A stretch of DNA of 64,000 bases from Porphyromonadaceae bacterium UBA2751 (lineage in GTDB: Bacteria > Bacteroidota > Bacteroidia > Bacteroidales > Muribaculaceae), in the NCBI GenBank assembly GCA_002353285.1, contig DEJJ01000017.1, positions 1 through 64,000 on the forward strand, read 5' to 3'. Numbering within the stretch: position 1 is the stretch's first letter; each line of letters begins with the position of its first letter. Below are positions 7,909 to 16,429 of this stretch, piece by piece. Position numbers and translations under genes: made by a program. Under the pieces are notes generated by a model. That model saw only the letters and a program-made list of their open reading frames with translations, ran no database searches and was not told the origin of the DNA.

Positions 7909-9453
7909 ATGAAAGTTGAAACTCAAATAAAAACACTGCTCAAGGTGCTTGCGCAAGGCATTTATGAGAAAGAGCATATCCTTGCGATGGCTTTGCTTAG
8001 TGCGATTGCTGGTGAGAGCATCTTCCTTCTCGGTCCACCAGGAACGGCAAAGAGCCTTGTCGCCCGACGATTGAAGATGGCCTTTAAGGACTGTAGGTCA
8101 TTTGAATATCTCATGTCGCGTTTCAGCACACCTGATGAGATTTTCGGTCCCGTCTCAATATCCTTGCTTAAGAACGAGGATAGATATGAGCGTGTGGTTG
8201 ATGGTTTTCTGCCAACGGCCACAATCGTGTTCCTGGATGAAATCTGGAAAGCAAGTCCAAGCATTCAGAATTCGCTGCTTACAGCCATTAATGAGAAAAT
8301 ATTTCAGAATGGGCGGGATACTATTCATTTGCCCATGAAAGGACTCATAGCAGCTAGTAACGAGTTGCCCTCCGAAGATGAAGGTCTTGAAGCCTTATGG
8401 GACCGTTTTCTTGTACGTATGGTTTCTAACTGCATCAATAGCGAGGCATCATTCTATAAGATGATTCGCCAGGGAATAAACCAAGATCCTGTTGTGCCCA
8501 GCAACTGCCTGATTGACGATGATCTGTTCAATTCCTGGCAGCAAGATATCGACAAGGTTGAAATATCCGATGAAATTTGCTATGCAGTAACAAGTATACG
8601 TAAGCGCATGAAGGGGGAAACAAAGAAAGAGGGGGTGAATGACATGGATTATTACGTCTCAGACCGTCGCTGGAAAAAGTGTTTCCACTTGATGCAAACG
8701 TCAGCGTTCCTCAATGGTCGCAAAGCTATAGATATGACTGATGTGCCACTACTCATTCATTGCCTGTGGAACAAAGCAGAAACTATAGCGACTACCATTG
8801 ATATCGTATTGAATGGCCTCACTGCCTCCATCGGTGACCAACTAGACAAAATGGAAAAAGAACTAGAACACGAATTAAAATTTAGCGCTGAACCTGTGAT
8901 AAAGGAAAATGACAAAAAACAGTCTGAATCTTTCCTTTTGACCAACTACATGTACTTCTCCTTGCGTGATTTTCCAAAAGGAAAATGCATGTTCTATAAG
9001 CATGATTACAACAAGATTTACCCAACAATGCCTATGGATGGCATACTCTATAGGGATGAGAACAAAAACACATGGTTGGTTCGGGTAATCTCTACTGGTA
9101 CACCGTTTGATTACAAGAGCAGGGATTCTTCACAAGTGAAAAAGGTTAAACTGTTGAAATGCAAAGGTGGCATCATTATCGATGGCACACCATACGGCTT
9201 TGAGGGAATGTTGAGCTTTAACAGGAATGGACAACCTGCGAGTAACTCCATTAGTTGGAGCGAAGCTGCCATTATAAGAATGAATAATGTCATAAAACCG
9301 CAATTACAACAGCTGCAAGAACAGTTTACCCAGTCTAAACATCTATTTCTCTCAAGCGATGACTTGAAACTAGCCAATAAATATCTGGCAAAATGTGAGA
9401 AAAGATTCAACGAAGTGGCCATAAAGGTTCATAATGCCAAAACCTTAATATGA
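7909..9453 (+). CDS. MoxR-family AAA+ ATPase (RavA-like)
   Basis: 514 aa. The AAA+ module fills about 10-300: Walker A GPPGTAKS near residue 42, Walker B VFLDEIWKA near 107, sensor 1 AASNELP and an arginine-finger region GLEALWDRFLVRM, as in RavA/MoxR proteins. The C-terminal 200 residues are a separate basic domain and may carry partner binding, as the LARA part does in RavA. It overlaps the VWA gene by 4 nt, which matches the E. coli ravA-viaA arrangement. MoxR-VWA pairs act as chaperones that remodel targets; in accessory islands they also occur in conflict systems. The family call is firm; the target is unknown. Confidence 0.9.
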   Translation: MKVETQIKTLLKVLAQGIYEKEHILAMALLSAIAGESIFLLGPPGTAKSLVARRLKMAFKDCRSFEYLMSRFSTPDEIFGPVSISLLKNEDRYERVVDGFLPTATIVFLDEIWKASPSIQNSLLTAINEKIFQNGRDTIHLPMKGLIAASNELPSEDEGLEALWDRFLVRMVSNCINSEASFYKMIRQGINQDPVVPSNCLIDDDLFNSWQQDIDKVEISDEICYAVTSIRKRMKGETKKEGVNDMDYYVSDRRWKKCFHLMQTSAFLNGRKAIDMTDVPLLIHCLWNKAETIATTIDIVLNGLTASIGDQLDKMEKELEHELKFSAEPVIKENDKKQSESFLLTNYMYFSLRDFPKGKCMFYKHDYNKIYPTMPMDGILYRDENKNTWLVRVISTGTPFDYKSRDSSQVKKVKLLKCKGGIIIDGTPYGFEGMLSFNRNGQPASNSISWSEAAIIRMNNVIKPQLQQLQEQFTQSKHLFLSSDDLKLANKYLAKCEKRFNEVAIKVHNAKTLI

Positions 9454-10835
9454 GCAATGAAATGACAGATATCACCAATAAGTTACAGGAATATGACGAG
9501 GCTTTTGATTTTTATATGGACCGTGGTCAGTTGCCGGAAAGCATTCCTCAAGGTGACTTGCTGGGCGATTTCATTAGTCAAACGATTCAAGATAATCCTC
9601 AACTAGAAAGTCAAGACCCGATATGGGTGGAGATACTGAAAGACGAGCTGATGAAATTCATAGAGGCCATGTTGAAGCTTTTCCAACCCATAGAAGAGAA
9701 CCACCGTCAAGAAAAAGCGCTGATAGCCGCGTTTGCTTCAGGCGGAACAGATCGGAAACGAGTACTTTGGAAACAGGTCTATCGCACCATTAAGACTAAA
9801 TATAAGCCCGTAGAGGTTAATATTGATGGCTATATTGAACAGATTAAGAACAACGAAGATCTTGATGCTGTTTTCGTATCTATGGTTAAAGATTGGGAAA
9901 AAGCGTGTGACCAAAGAGAGGTGCGCCTGAAGAAATTGACTATTGAAAGGAATGAGAAGGCTTGGGAACATCATGTGAAAGAGTGTGGCAATTACGACTA
10001 CGAAGAACGCAAGAAAATAGAAACAGTCGTGTACTCCTATAAAGCGCTGGCCGAGATACTTCGTATCATTGGAAGAGAACAACCCAAGCGAGAAGACGAA
10101 ATGGATGATACTGTCAAACGCTACCTACCACTGTTGCCATCTCCACCAAAACCTGCTGTAGAGATTGACGAAGTATCCAACGGAAACGACCTGAGTCATG
10201 TGTTACCTATTGAATTCGCTGTCATGGCAGACACGGAAACTGAGGATATCTTCTACCTCAAATATGCCACAAAAAAACTCCAGTTATTTGCCAATAAGCC
10301 TAAAGAACAAAGTCTGATGAAAGTAAAGCAACAGAAGAAAAATAAACCACGACTGGAAAAAGGACCAATCATCGTCAGTCTTGACACGAGTGGTTCAATG
10401 GACGGAGAGCCTATAAAACTGGCAAAAAGCCTTCTGTTGCAGTTGCTAAGAATGGCCAAGAAACAGAGACGTAAATGCTTTCTCATTACTTTCTCGGTAA
10501 GAGCTAAGACTTTAGACCTTTCCCGTCCTGGTAGTTGGAAGTTGGTTGACAAATGTCTTGAAGACATATACACTGGTGGCACTGATGGGGAGCAAATGCT
10601 CAATGCCGCTCTAAATATGTTGAATACTTTAACTTTTGGCATGGCCGATGTGTTAATTATCAGTGATTTCTTTTTTGATATCCCAAGCAGGACCACAATG
10701 GATAAAATGAAAAAAGAGCACAACAAAGGAACCCGCTTCTATGGGCTCAAAATTGACAACGATTCGATTAATTACAGCAATATTCTAGATAAAATATGGA
10801 AAGTAAAAATAAAAAAACGCCGAAGTTTTGGATAA
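9450..10835 (+). CDS. VWA-domain protein, ViaA-like partner of the MoxR ATPase
   Basis: 461 aa. A helical N-terminal part (about 1-290) is followed by a von Willebrand A domain with an intact MIDAS: DTSGSMDG near 312, the Thr in the GGTDGEQ loop and the downstream Asp in LIISDFFFD. This layout (long helical region, C-terminal VWA) is that of ViaA, which binds and stimulates RavA. Translation is probably coupled to the ATPase gene through the 4-nt overlap. The next gene, a metallopeptidase, begins 40 nt inside this one, so the three proteins are most likely made together. Confidence 0.88.
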   Translation: MSNEMTDITNKLQEYDEAFDFYMDRGQLPESIPQGDLLGDFISQTIQDNPQLESQDPIWVEILKDELMKFIEAMLKLFQPIEENHRQEKALIAAFASGGTDRKRVLWKQVYRTIKTKYKPVEVNIDGYIEQIKNNEDLDAVFVSMVKDWEKACDQREVRLKKLTIERNEKAWEHHVKECGNYDYEERKKIETVVYSYKALAEILRIIGREQPKREDEMDDTVKRYLPLLPSPPKPAVEIDEVSNGNDLSHVLPIEFAVMADTETEDIFYLKYATKKLQLFANKPKEQSLMKVKQQKKNKPRLEKGPIIVSLDTSGSMDGEPIKLAKSLLLQLLRMAKKQRRKCFLITFSVRAKTLDLSRPGSWKLVDKCLEDIYTGGTDGEQMLNAALNMLNTLTFGMADVLIISDFFFDIPSRTTMDKMKKEHNKGTRFYGLKIDNDSINYSNILDKIWKVKIKKRRSFG

Positions 10836-11425
10836 ACCCAAACACTCGACTGCATTTCCCACAATTCAGCCTTGAATGGCAACAATGCGATAAATGCGAC
10901 CTACTGGCATTTTGTGAAATGGAGCATCCTAGATGCATAACCTACGTGGTGGGCACTACATGCGTCCATTTAGTCCATAGTGAGGACTATTCTAGACTAT
11001 ATGTTTTGTATCATAAAGACCAGTGTTTCGAGAACTTGAGGCTCCAGAAATGGTTGAGAGAAAATATCCGATATATAATCACGAAAAGAGCATCAATAGC
11101 TCTACCCAATAGAATGCATGAGTTAGAGGCCATACATCAGTTGTATGCCAAGGATGTCACTGTCAAGAAAATGAGAAAAGGCATACTAGGACAATGCACT
11201 CACGACAACCAAATACGTCTATCACCTATTATTGTCATTTTTCCACCAGCTTTGATGGACGAAACCATATTGCATGAGATGGCTCACCTCAAGCACCATC
11301 ACCATCGCAAGTCTTTTTGGGACTACCTGTCTGTTCTTTTGGGATGTGATGCTCGAGAAAATAAACTTCTCCACGACGTAGCCATTTCTAAATACTGGGA
11401 ACTCTATACCTTTTTGATGAAATAA
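10796..11425 (+). CDS. Zinc metallopeptidase, YgjP/DUF45-like
   Basis: 209 aa. The zinc site HEMAH (160-164) is followed by HHHHRKSFWDYL, the pattern of the YgjP-like (DUF45, M48-related) peptidases whose typical form is HELAHLxxxNHSxxFW. The N-terminal 100 residues include a Cys cluster (CDKCDLLAFC...HPRC) not seen in ordinary YgjP, possibly a second metal site or substrate-binding module. There is no signal or membrane segment. It is the third gene of a compact MoxR-VWA-peptidase operon, so proteolysis gated by the AAA+ pair is an attractive reading. This is inference from context. The chromosome also has an ordinary YgjP-like gene at 62914-63615. Confidence 0.82.
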   Translation: MESKNKKTPKFWINPNTRLHFPQFSLEWQQCDKCDLLAFCEMEHPRCITYVVGTTCVHLVHSEDYSRLYVLYHKDQCFENLRLQKWLRENIRYIITKRASIALPNRMHELEAIHQLYAKDVTVKKMRKGILGQCTHDNQIRLSPIIVIFPPALMDETILHEMAHLKHHHHRKSFWDYLSVLLGCDARENKLLHDVAISKYWELYTFLMK

Positions 11426-11440
11426 TCAATTGCATTAACA

Positions 11441-11953
11441 ATGGTCAAATATATCTTTCTCGATTTTGATGGGGTATTGAATACGGAGTTTTATCAAAAT
11501 CTGCTTATATCGCAAGGAAAACCTTGGGGAGATGAGAATGGAGCTTTCTTTGACCCAGAGGCTGTGATGCAGCTTAAGCGTATTGTTGACGCCACTTGTG
11601 CAGACATTATAATTGAATCCTCATGGAAATATCTTGGATTAAAGGCTTTAAGGGAGATGTGGGCAGCACGCCGATTGCCTGGACGTTTGATCGACATCAC
11701 TCCGTTTACAGCCAGTGACAGCTGGCTATTGACTGCCGAACCGAATGATATTGACATCGAAATGGGACATTGCAAAGGAATAGAAATCGCATCATGGCTT
11801 TTGGACCACGCAACAGCAGAAGCCCGATACGTTATCATTGATGACGAGTATGTGATACTGGACTCTCAGTTGCCTCAATTTATTTTAACCAATCCTTATG
11901 ATGGAATAACTAAAGAAATTGCCGATAGAGCTATCGGAATGCTAAATGAGTAA
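11441..11953 (+). CDS. HAD-like phosphatase domain protein (Swiss Army Knife RNA-repair type)
   Basis: 170 aa. The N-terminal FLDFDGVLN is HAD motif I (nucleophile D8 or D9 region, general acid two residues on). ESSWK fits motif II, where Ser replaces the usual Ser/Thr, and YVIIDDEY is the acidic motif IV. This matches the HAD domain found in Swiss Army Knife RNA-repair proteins and free-standing in many phage and defence contexts. It begins 15 nt after the metallopeptidase gene, so it probably belongs to the MoxR-VWA operon. A role in end-processing of nucleic acid is possible; its substrate is not visible from sequence. Confidence 0.8.
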   Translation: MVKYIFLDFDGVLNTEFYQNLLISQGKPWGDENGAFFDPEAVMQLKRIVDATCADIIIESSWKYLGLKALREMWAARRLPGRLIDITPFTASDSWLLTAEPNDIDIEMGHCKGIEIASWLLDHATAEARYVIIDDEYVILDSQLPQFILTNPYDGITKEIADRAIGMLNE

Positions 11954-11994
11954 TTTTTTGGAAACTTTTTTTCAAAAAAATGCCTCATCGTCAA

Positions 11995-12033
11995 ACCTCT
12001 GCCACCATTTGGCAGAGGTCGTTGTTTTCTTTG
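11995..12033 (+). promoter_or_regulatory. Island operator c and -7-like box, in front of the small paralogue pair
   Basis: A perfect dyad with 10-bp arms, ACCTCTGCCA / TGGCAGAGGT, and a 5-nt spacer spans 11995-12019 (centre 12007). TTTCTTTG at 12026-12033 fits the -7 consensus except for one base and starts 19 nt from the centre, as at the other island operators. Confidence 0.72.
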
Positions 12034-12062
12034 CATTGTGATTAACTCTATATAAAGAAACT

Positions 12063-12335
12063 ATGGCAAAAAGAAAAGACAAGTTGGCAGCCCTCGAAAG
12101 CATTGAGGCTTGTGCTAAAGAGGCCAAGAAAGATATTGGTTATCTGACAAAGGCCTTCGAATGCGCATATCATCAAGAGCTGCAAAGGTTGCAAGAATGC
12201 GATAATCTTTCTGACATTATAGATTGTATTCAAGATCTAGATGCAGCTCTGGAAAGTTTGGCTGGCCATATAAGCCATGCACAGGATCAAGTTAACTGCA
12301 TAAAACACGTTATTAATGAAACAAGAACAGAATAA
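12063..12335 (+). CDS. Small helical protein, copy 1 of a tandem pair
   Basis: 90 aa, predicted mostly helical, no signal or membrane segment. It shares a block with the next gene: LxSIExxAKEAKKDIGxLTKxFE, then a leucine/aspartate-rich second half (DIIDCIQDLDAALESL). The pair clearly comes from a local duplication. A strong dyad operator lies 44 bp upstream of the start. I do not recognise the family; a small regulatory, immunity or adaptor protein is possible. The ends overlap by 20 nt, so the two are co-translated. Confidence 0.72.
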   Translation: MAKRKDKLAALESIEACAKEAKKDIGYLTKAFECAYHQELQRLQECDNLSDIIDCIQDLDAALESLAGHISHAQDQVNCIKHVINETRTE

Positions 12336-12558
12336 AATAAGAGTTCTCGAAAGCATTGAGACTTGGGCTAAAGAGGCCAAGAAAGATATTGGTCATCTGA
12401 CAAAGACCTTCGAACGTACTTTTCAAAGAGAATTGCATAACTGGCAAGAATACTATGATATTTCTGGTATTGCTGATAGTCTTGTTGACTTAGGCTCAAC
12501 AATCGACAGCTTAACTTTCTATGTAAACGACGCAAGAGACAATCAAAAAGAAGAATAG
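12316..12558 (+). CDS. Small helical protein, copy 2 of a tandem pair
   Basis: 80 aa, about half identical to the preceding protein over its first 35 residues (VLESIETWAKEAKKDIGHL). The second half has drifted (DSLVDLGSTIDSLTFYVNDA). The start at 12316 lies inside copy 1, so its translation depends on the upstream gene. No known domain. Paralogous small proteins kept in tandem often form hetero-oligomers, but nothing here proves that. Confidence 0.7.
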   Translation: MKQEQNKIRVLESIETWAKEAKKDIGHLTKTFERTFQRELHNWQEYYDISGIADSLVDLGSTIDSLTFYVNDARDNQKEE

Positions 12559-12613
12559 AAATAACTATCTTTGTAACACTATTTTTATGTTTTACTATTA
12601 TTTATTTTCCATT

Positions 12614-12835
12614 ATGAGCAAAGTTTTCAGAATTACACCCAAGCGCACAAGGCGCGTCAATGGGCAAGTAATCACGCCCGAAATGGTGATAACCGTCACT
12701 ACTCGTCAGCACTGCACCAACCCGTTCTACAACGGAGCAGTAGAAGTTAAGGAACAGTACATGCGCATGTATAACTTCGATTACAAGAAGGCGTGCATGA
12801 GCGTTGGGGATTTTACCTACGTAGCCCTAGATTGA
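12614..12835 (+). CDS. Short conserved-looking protein of unknown function
   Basis: 73 aa from the ATG at 12614 (MSKVFRITPKRTRRVNGQVI). An in-frame ATG at 12587 would add nine hydrophobic residues that look like untranslated leader. A -7 box TATCTTTG at 12566-12573 would start transcription close to 12579. The N-terminal half is basic (RITPKRTRR), the rest mixed with several aromatic residues. No domain recognised. A strong terminator follows directly, so this is the last gene of cassette A. Confidence 0.6.
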   Translation: MSKVFRITPKRTRRVNGQVITPEMVITVTTRQHCTNPFYNGAVEVKEQYMRMYNFDYKKACMSVGDFTYVALD

Positions 12836-12861
12836 CTTTATTATTAAAAGACTTTCTTATC

Positions 12862-12900
12862 TCTCACCTTCGACACTATTTGACGGAGGTGAGATTTTTT
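12862..12900 (+). terminator. Rho-independent terminator at the end of cassette A
   Basis: Stem TCTCACCT (12862-12869) / AGGTGAGA (12887-12894) followed directly by six T (12895-12900). It ends cassette A just before yifB remnant 2. Confidence 0.85.
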
Positions 12901-12902
12901 AC

Positions 12903-13172
12903 ATGTGCTTCAAGAACCACCCAGGCGTGCACTGCAACGCCCAGATGACAACAGCCATACTGCACAAATATGCCGAACCCGACGCCGAAGGAATGTCCCA
13001 GCTACGCCAAGCCATCACCAGCATGAACATGAGCGCGAGGGCCTACGACCGCATCCTCAAGGTAGCCCGCACCATCGCCGACCTCGACGCCAGCGTCACC
13101 GTCCGCTCCCCCCACATCATGGAAGCCATCGCCTACCGCAACCTCGACCGCTCCAACTATTTTAATTTGTAA
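12903..13172 (+). pseudogene. yifB: YifB/ComM 3' remnant 2
   Basis: The 89-codon frame covers only the last part of YifB: FKNHPGVHCNAQMTT, then NMSARAYDRILKVARTIADL and the C-terminus LDRSNYFNL. It is nearly identical to the end of remnant 1 at both DNA and protein level, including the same stop and the final AATTTGTAA. Similarity starts abruptly at ttcaagaaccaccc, 8 bp after the cassette A terminator. No ATPase motifs remain, so it has no function of its own. Its value is as a boundary mark between cassettes. Confidence 0.85.
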
Positions 13173-13215
13173 AACACCTTTAAATAGGTCTAATCTGGCA
13201 GCATTTCATTAGGAT

Positions 13216-13914
13216 TTAGAGTTCTTCAAAGCCGGCACACAGATCCTCGAAATCGCCCAACAGGTCATCACCAAAGAATGGGTATCCTTCTTCACCACGT
13301 TTGCTTATGTCGCTCATGGCGTGAATGATTAGATTTACCTCGCCATTTTCTCCTGGGTCAGGGCATTCGTCAAGATCTGAGAATCTCCAGCTGCTATCCT
13401 TGCCATATTTATTCTCATCAAAATCTGAGCATTCAATTGCCTCACACAGTTCCGCAAGGCTATTGCCAGTCTCTTCCTGCAACTCTTCAAGCCTCTCTCT
13501 AAGCTCGGCAAGTTGCTCTTCATCACCTTCAATCGAAATGAGATAATCATAACCGCCCTTTATTGGCCAACATTCTGGAATCACCTCATCGTAGTCGGCA
13601 AGCATATCCTCGGCAAAGAACGGCACATACATATTCATATCATATTCCTCGCCTATGTCATGTGTCGCGCGAATCACAAGATGAATCTCGCCGTACTTGC
13701 CAGGGTCGGGATCACTTTCCAAATCGGAGAACTTCCAACTGCTGTCCTTTCCATACTTGTTCTCGCTAAAAAGACCACATCCAAACTCCTCACACAGCCC
13801 CTTCAAGCTGCGCTTGGGCTCTCTTGCTTCCAGTTTTTCCAAACGTTCTCGAATCTCGGCAAGCTGCTCTTCGCCTTCTTCAAGTCTTACTAAATAGTCT
13901 ACGTAATTTGCCAT
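13216..13914 (-). CDS. Acidic protein with an internal duplication, unknown function
   Basis: 232 aa from the ATG at 13914; an upstream ATG at 13956 adds 14 residues that do not fit the repeat. The protein is two similar halves of about 110 residues. Each has a coiled stretch (EEQLAEIRERLEKLE / EEQLAELRERLEELQ), then ENKYGKDSSWKFSDL / ENKYGKDSSWRFSDL, a PDPG(K/E)xGE turn and a hydrophobic strand (HLVIRA / NLIIHA). No known domain. It is the leftmost gene of the minus-strand cassette B and has the promoter-leader element at 13971-14027 in front. Confidence 0.75.
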   Translation of the reverse strand: MANYVDYLVRLEEGEEQLAEIRERLEKLEAREPKRSLKGLCEEFGCGLFSENKYGKDSSWKFSDLESDPDPGKYGEIHLVIRATHDIGEEYDMNMYVPFFAEDMLADYDEVIPECWPIKGGYDYLISIEGDEEQLAELRERLEELQEETGNSLAELCEAIECSDFDENKYGKDSSWRFSDLDECPDPGENGEVNLIIHAMSDISKRGEEGYPFFGDDLLGDFEDLCAGFEEL

Positions 13915-13970
13915 ATATTTTTTATTTAATGGTTTCGAAAGATGATGTTTCAACAATTCTACACTTGTAA

Positions 13971-14027
13971 CGCCGAACCTTCAAGCGTTTTGTGAATCTC
14001 ATTTTATCTCACCCGCAAATTTAGTTA
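13971..14027 (-). promoter_or_regulatory. Promoter plus leader repeat L1
   Basis: On the minus strand: -7 box TAAATTTG (plus 14016-14023), then GCGGGTGAGATAAAATGAGA and ACAAAACGCTTGAAG. Promoter and leader match L2 (16319-16381) closely over about 45 nt. It drives the internally duplicated protein gene. Confidence 0.6.
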
Positions 14028-14253
14028 TTCTTTTTGACTTTTCAAGCATAAGGATTGAAAGAATTGTCAAGCTTGACTCATTTTTAGCAAGTAATTTTTT
14101 ATTTATTGAGATAATTGAAGAACACTCCATGAGCTTTATCAGTAAGCATCCTATGCAAGCTATAGCGTTCAGTCAAAAATAATATATTTATTCCCAAAGT
14201 TTATATATTTTCTGGTAAAATTATCCGCTAGTTAAAAACGGTATAGCTGTTTT
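14028..14253. other. AT-rich spacer, nothing recognised
   Basis: Together with L1 this makes a gene-free stretch of about 340 bp. A segment near 14115-14160 (CACTCCATGAGCTTTATCAGTAAGCATCCTATGC, partly) resembles the end of the 47-aa membrane protein region near 17103-17140, which suggests duplicated or decayed sequence. Confidence 0.4.
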
Positions 14254-15189
14254 TCAGCTGCCGTCCATGCTATCGATGGAGTAGCCAACATCTCGAAAAA
14301 CCTTGATTAGCTCCATGTTCTTGACATTGGGAGTGGCAAGTTGCCATGGGTGGGTGTAATCTTTGAAAAGGGATTCAATTTCACTCAAGAGTTGGTTGTT
14401 GTCGACATTCACATCACCACTAGCGAAAGCCTCAAGGGTGGGATAAGTGCCATGTGGAGCTTTCTCGCTGGTGCGAGGGGCAAATTCTATTTCTTGAAGC
14501 GATTTTGCCTTTAGCTTTTCGCCACTGACAAGTCCCCAGGGGTCATATTCACCGCGCACTAGTTCTTCGTAGCCATTTGAGCCGGCACGTTTCACTGCCA
14601 CATTGCCATAATGGTCGATGGCGAAGTAGGAAATGTCGGCGATTGTAATTTTCTCGGCGTCATGTTCTGTCTTGCATTCAAGCATGGCGCCAGCAATCAT
14701 CTCGTTGAGCAATGCATGCCAGCGCTCTTGCAGCTGCATATCACTGGCAAAGGCTGAGTCCAGTTTGCTCAATTCCAAGTGGCTGATGCTCTGGGGCGCC
14801 TCGGGAAGCAGCATCACCTGCTCCTTGGCGCGTTTCAGCAACAATGGGCGCAGCATGTGCATGTTGTACAACTTGCAATCGGTCACGCCATGCAGGAAAG
14901 ATATCCAGCGCTGAGCCTGCTCAAGAGAGCACGGCTCAAGAGTGGCGGCACATTGGCGATATGACTCGCTTGTGATGCGCTCGCGCAGCAATTGCAAAGC
15001 CCTGTTGCTCGCCTGCCACTCATTAGGTGTCATGGACTTGCCAATGGGTCGACAACGCAGCAACTCCACTATAGTCGCTGCATAGTCGGTTCCCAAGGCA
15101 AGATCCATCGCCACCACCTCTCCAAGATGGTCAAGCACATTCTCCCCATCAAGGCAATACTCGGGCAATGAAAACTCGTTTATATGCAT
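14254..15189 (-). CDS. Unknown protein, cassette B
   Basis: 311 aa, soluble, no signal peptide. The middle is helical and rich in Leu and Gln (ELSKLDSAFASDMQLQERWH). A short strand-rich part follows (ISYFAIDHYGNVAVKRAGSN), which reads like a predicted YxxDxxGxxxV turn. I do not recognise a family or any catalytic motif. GC content is higher than in the metallopeptidase-like gene next to it, so the cassette genes probably differ in origin. It lies on the same strand as its neighbours but about 90 bp from the next gene. Confidence 0.72.
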   Translation of the reverse strand: MHINEFSLPEYCLDGENVLDHLGEVVAMDLALGTDYAATIVELLRCRPIGKSMTPNEWQASNRALQLLRERITSESYRQCAATLEPCSLEQAQRWISFLHGVTDCKLYNMHMLRPLLLKRAKEQVMLLPEAPQSISHLELSKLDSAFASDMQLQERWHALLNEMIAGAMLECKTEHDAEKITIADISYFAIDHYGNVAVKRAGSNGYEELVRGEYDPWGLVSGEKLKAKSLQEIEFAPRTSEKAPHGTYPTLEAFASGDVNVDNNQLLSEIESLFKDYTHPWQLATPNVKNMELIKVFRDVGYSIDSMDGS

Positions 15190-15279
15190 ACAAGAAAAAT
15201 GCGGACTTCTTTATCAATTTGATTCGTATAAGTATTTTTATTGTTTTTCCCAAATAGCTATTTGTGTTGGTCCTCAATA

Positions 15280-16293
15280 TTATTCAAATTTTAAACCCTT
15301 AATGTCAAAAATCTCAGCCAAATCATTTATTTTAGACAGAGTTGTATAATCAACATTCTCTTTCAACTCATGGCAATATCGCCATTTCCACCAACCGATA
15401 AGCTTTGGATCAAAGTTGCTGTCAAATAACTGAAGGGCATAGTTGTAACCAGGATTAAATGAATTCAATTTGGCTTGTCTCTCTACCAATGCCTTTCCCA
15501 TTTTAAGAGTATTAGGATTATTCTTTCTTGAAAGAAGTGCAGCATAGTTCGCAAGACATTCTTCAATAAAGATATCACAACTTGCAAGGTGGTTTTTCTG
15601 ATCTTTATCAAAAAACGCATGAGCCAATTCATGGTTTTTAACAAAATCATATAAACAAGAATAAGCTAAATCTTCAGACAAATTGAATTTAAAATCAACA
15701 TTCAATTGACTTGCTGTGTTACGAATATTCTTTGTAAAAAGCACGACACAAGGTTTATCTGGATGTTTATCATATCCTTTTGGTAAATAAATACCTAAAA
15801 GAATCATTTTTATAGCATCTCTAATTTTATGTCTCTCTTTATATAGATTAATTATATAATGATCAGGACCATCTTCTTCTGTATAAACTGGAATATTTCC
15901 ACTTACTTCTAAAAGATAATGAAAGAACGGATCATCACACATGTCATTAACTATGGAGCAGTTGTCTTGGTAAAAATCAACAGACTTATTTAATTTATAG
16001 ACCTGCCCATTAAAAACTGTTTCACCATAACATTCGGCATCGTTATTAGTTAATTTGAATGCAACCTTCCCTAACGATAATGCTTGATCTTTGCTTTCGA
16101 CACCAAATCTAAATTTACCAAAGGATAATGTACATCCATTTGCAATGCATGATAAAGGAACTGTAATTCTTTTAAGATTTTTGTTTGATTTGTCAAATAT
16201 ATATCCAAAATCCAACAATATATCCTTACAGCTGCTATCCACATTAATTGAGCTAATGGCATCAATAATGTTTTGTTTAAAAGTAGTATTCAT
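15280..16293 (-). CDS. Putative zinc metallopeptidase (HExxH...E type)
   Basis: 337 aa, AT-rich. HELAHAFF (H221, E222, H225) followed 19-20 residues later by IEECLANYA gives the HExxH plus Glu pattern of gluzincin-type peptidases. A conserved-looking Asn/His (KNHELAH) precedes it. The N-terminal 200 residues are strand-rich and unassigned. No signal peptide, so it would act in the cytoplasm. It has its own promoter with the leader element L2. Peptidases of this kind occur as toxins or effectors in defence modules, but the ligand set is read from the motif only. An inactive structural domain is possible. Confidence 0.68.
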   Translation of the reverse strand: MNTTFKQNIIDAISSINVDSSCKDILLDFGYIFDKSNKNLKRITVPLSCIANGCTLSFGKFRFGVESKDQALSLGKVAFKLTNNDAECYGETVFNGQVYKLNKSVDFYQDNCSIVNDMCDDPFFHYLLEVSGNIPVYTEEDGPDHYIINLYKERHKIRDAIKMILLGIYLPKGYDKHPDKPCVVLFTKNIRNTASQLNVDFKFNLSEDLAYSCLYDFVKNHELAHAFFDKDQKNHLASCDIFIEECLANYAALLSRKNNPNTLKMGKALVERQAKLNSFNPGYNYALQLFDSNFDPKLIGWWKWRYCHELKENVDYTTLSKINDLAEIFDIKGLKFE

Positions 16294-16318
16294 AATAAAA
16301 AATACTAGAATAATTATC

Positions 16319-16381
16319 GCCTACTCCCTTTCAAGCGTTTCGGCGCTCTCTTTTTTATCTCATCCGCAAATTTAGTTAATA
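16319..16381 (-). promoter_or_regulatory. Promoter plus leader repeat L2
   Basis: Minus strand: -7 box TAAATTTG, GCGGATGAGATAAAAAAGAG, then GCGCCGAAACGCTTGAAAGG and AGTAGGCG. CGCC and GGCG can pair around the element. It lies between the 189-aa gene and the metallopeptidase gene and is nearly identical to L4 over 30 nt. Confidence 0.65.
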
Positions 16382-16429
16382 TCTTTTTTATTCACAAGTG
16401 ATTAATAAATAAATGCAATAGCGCCTCAA

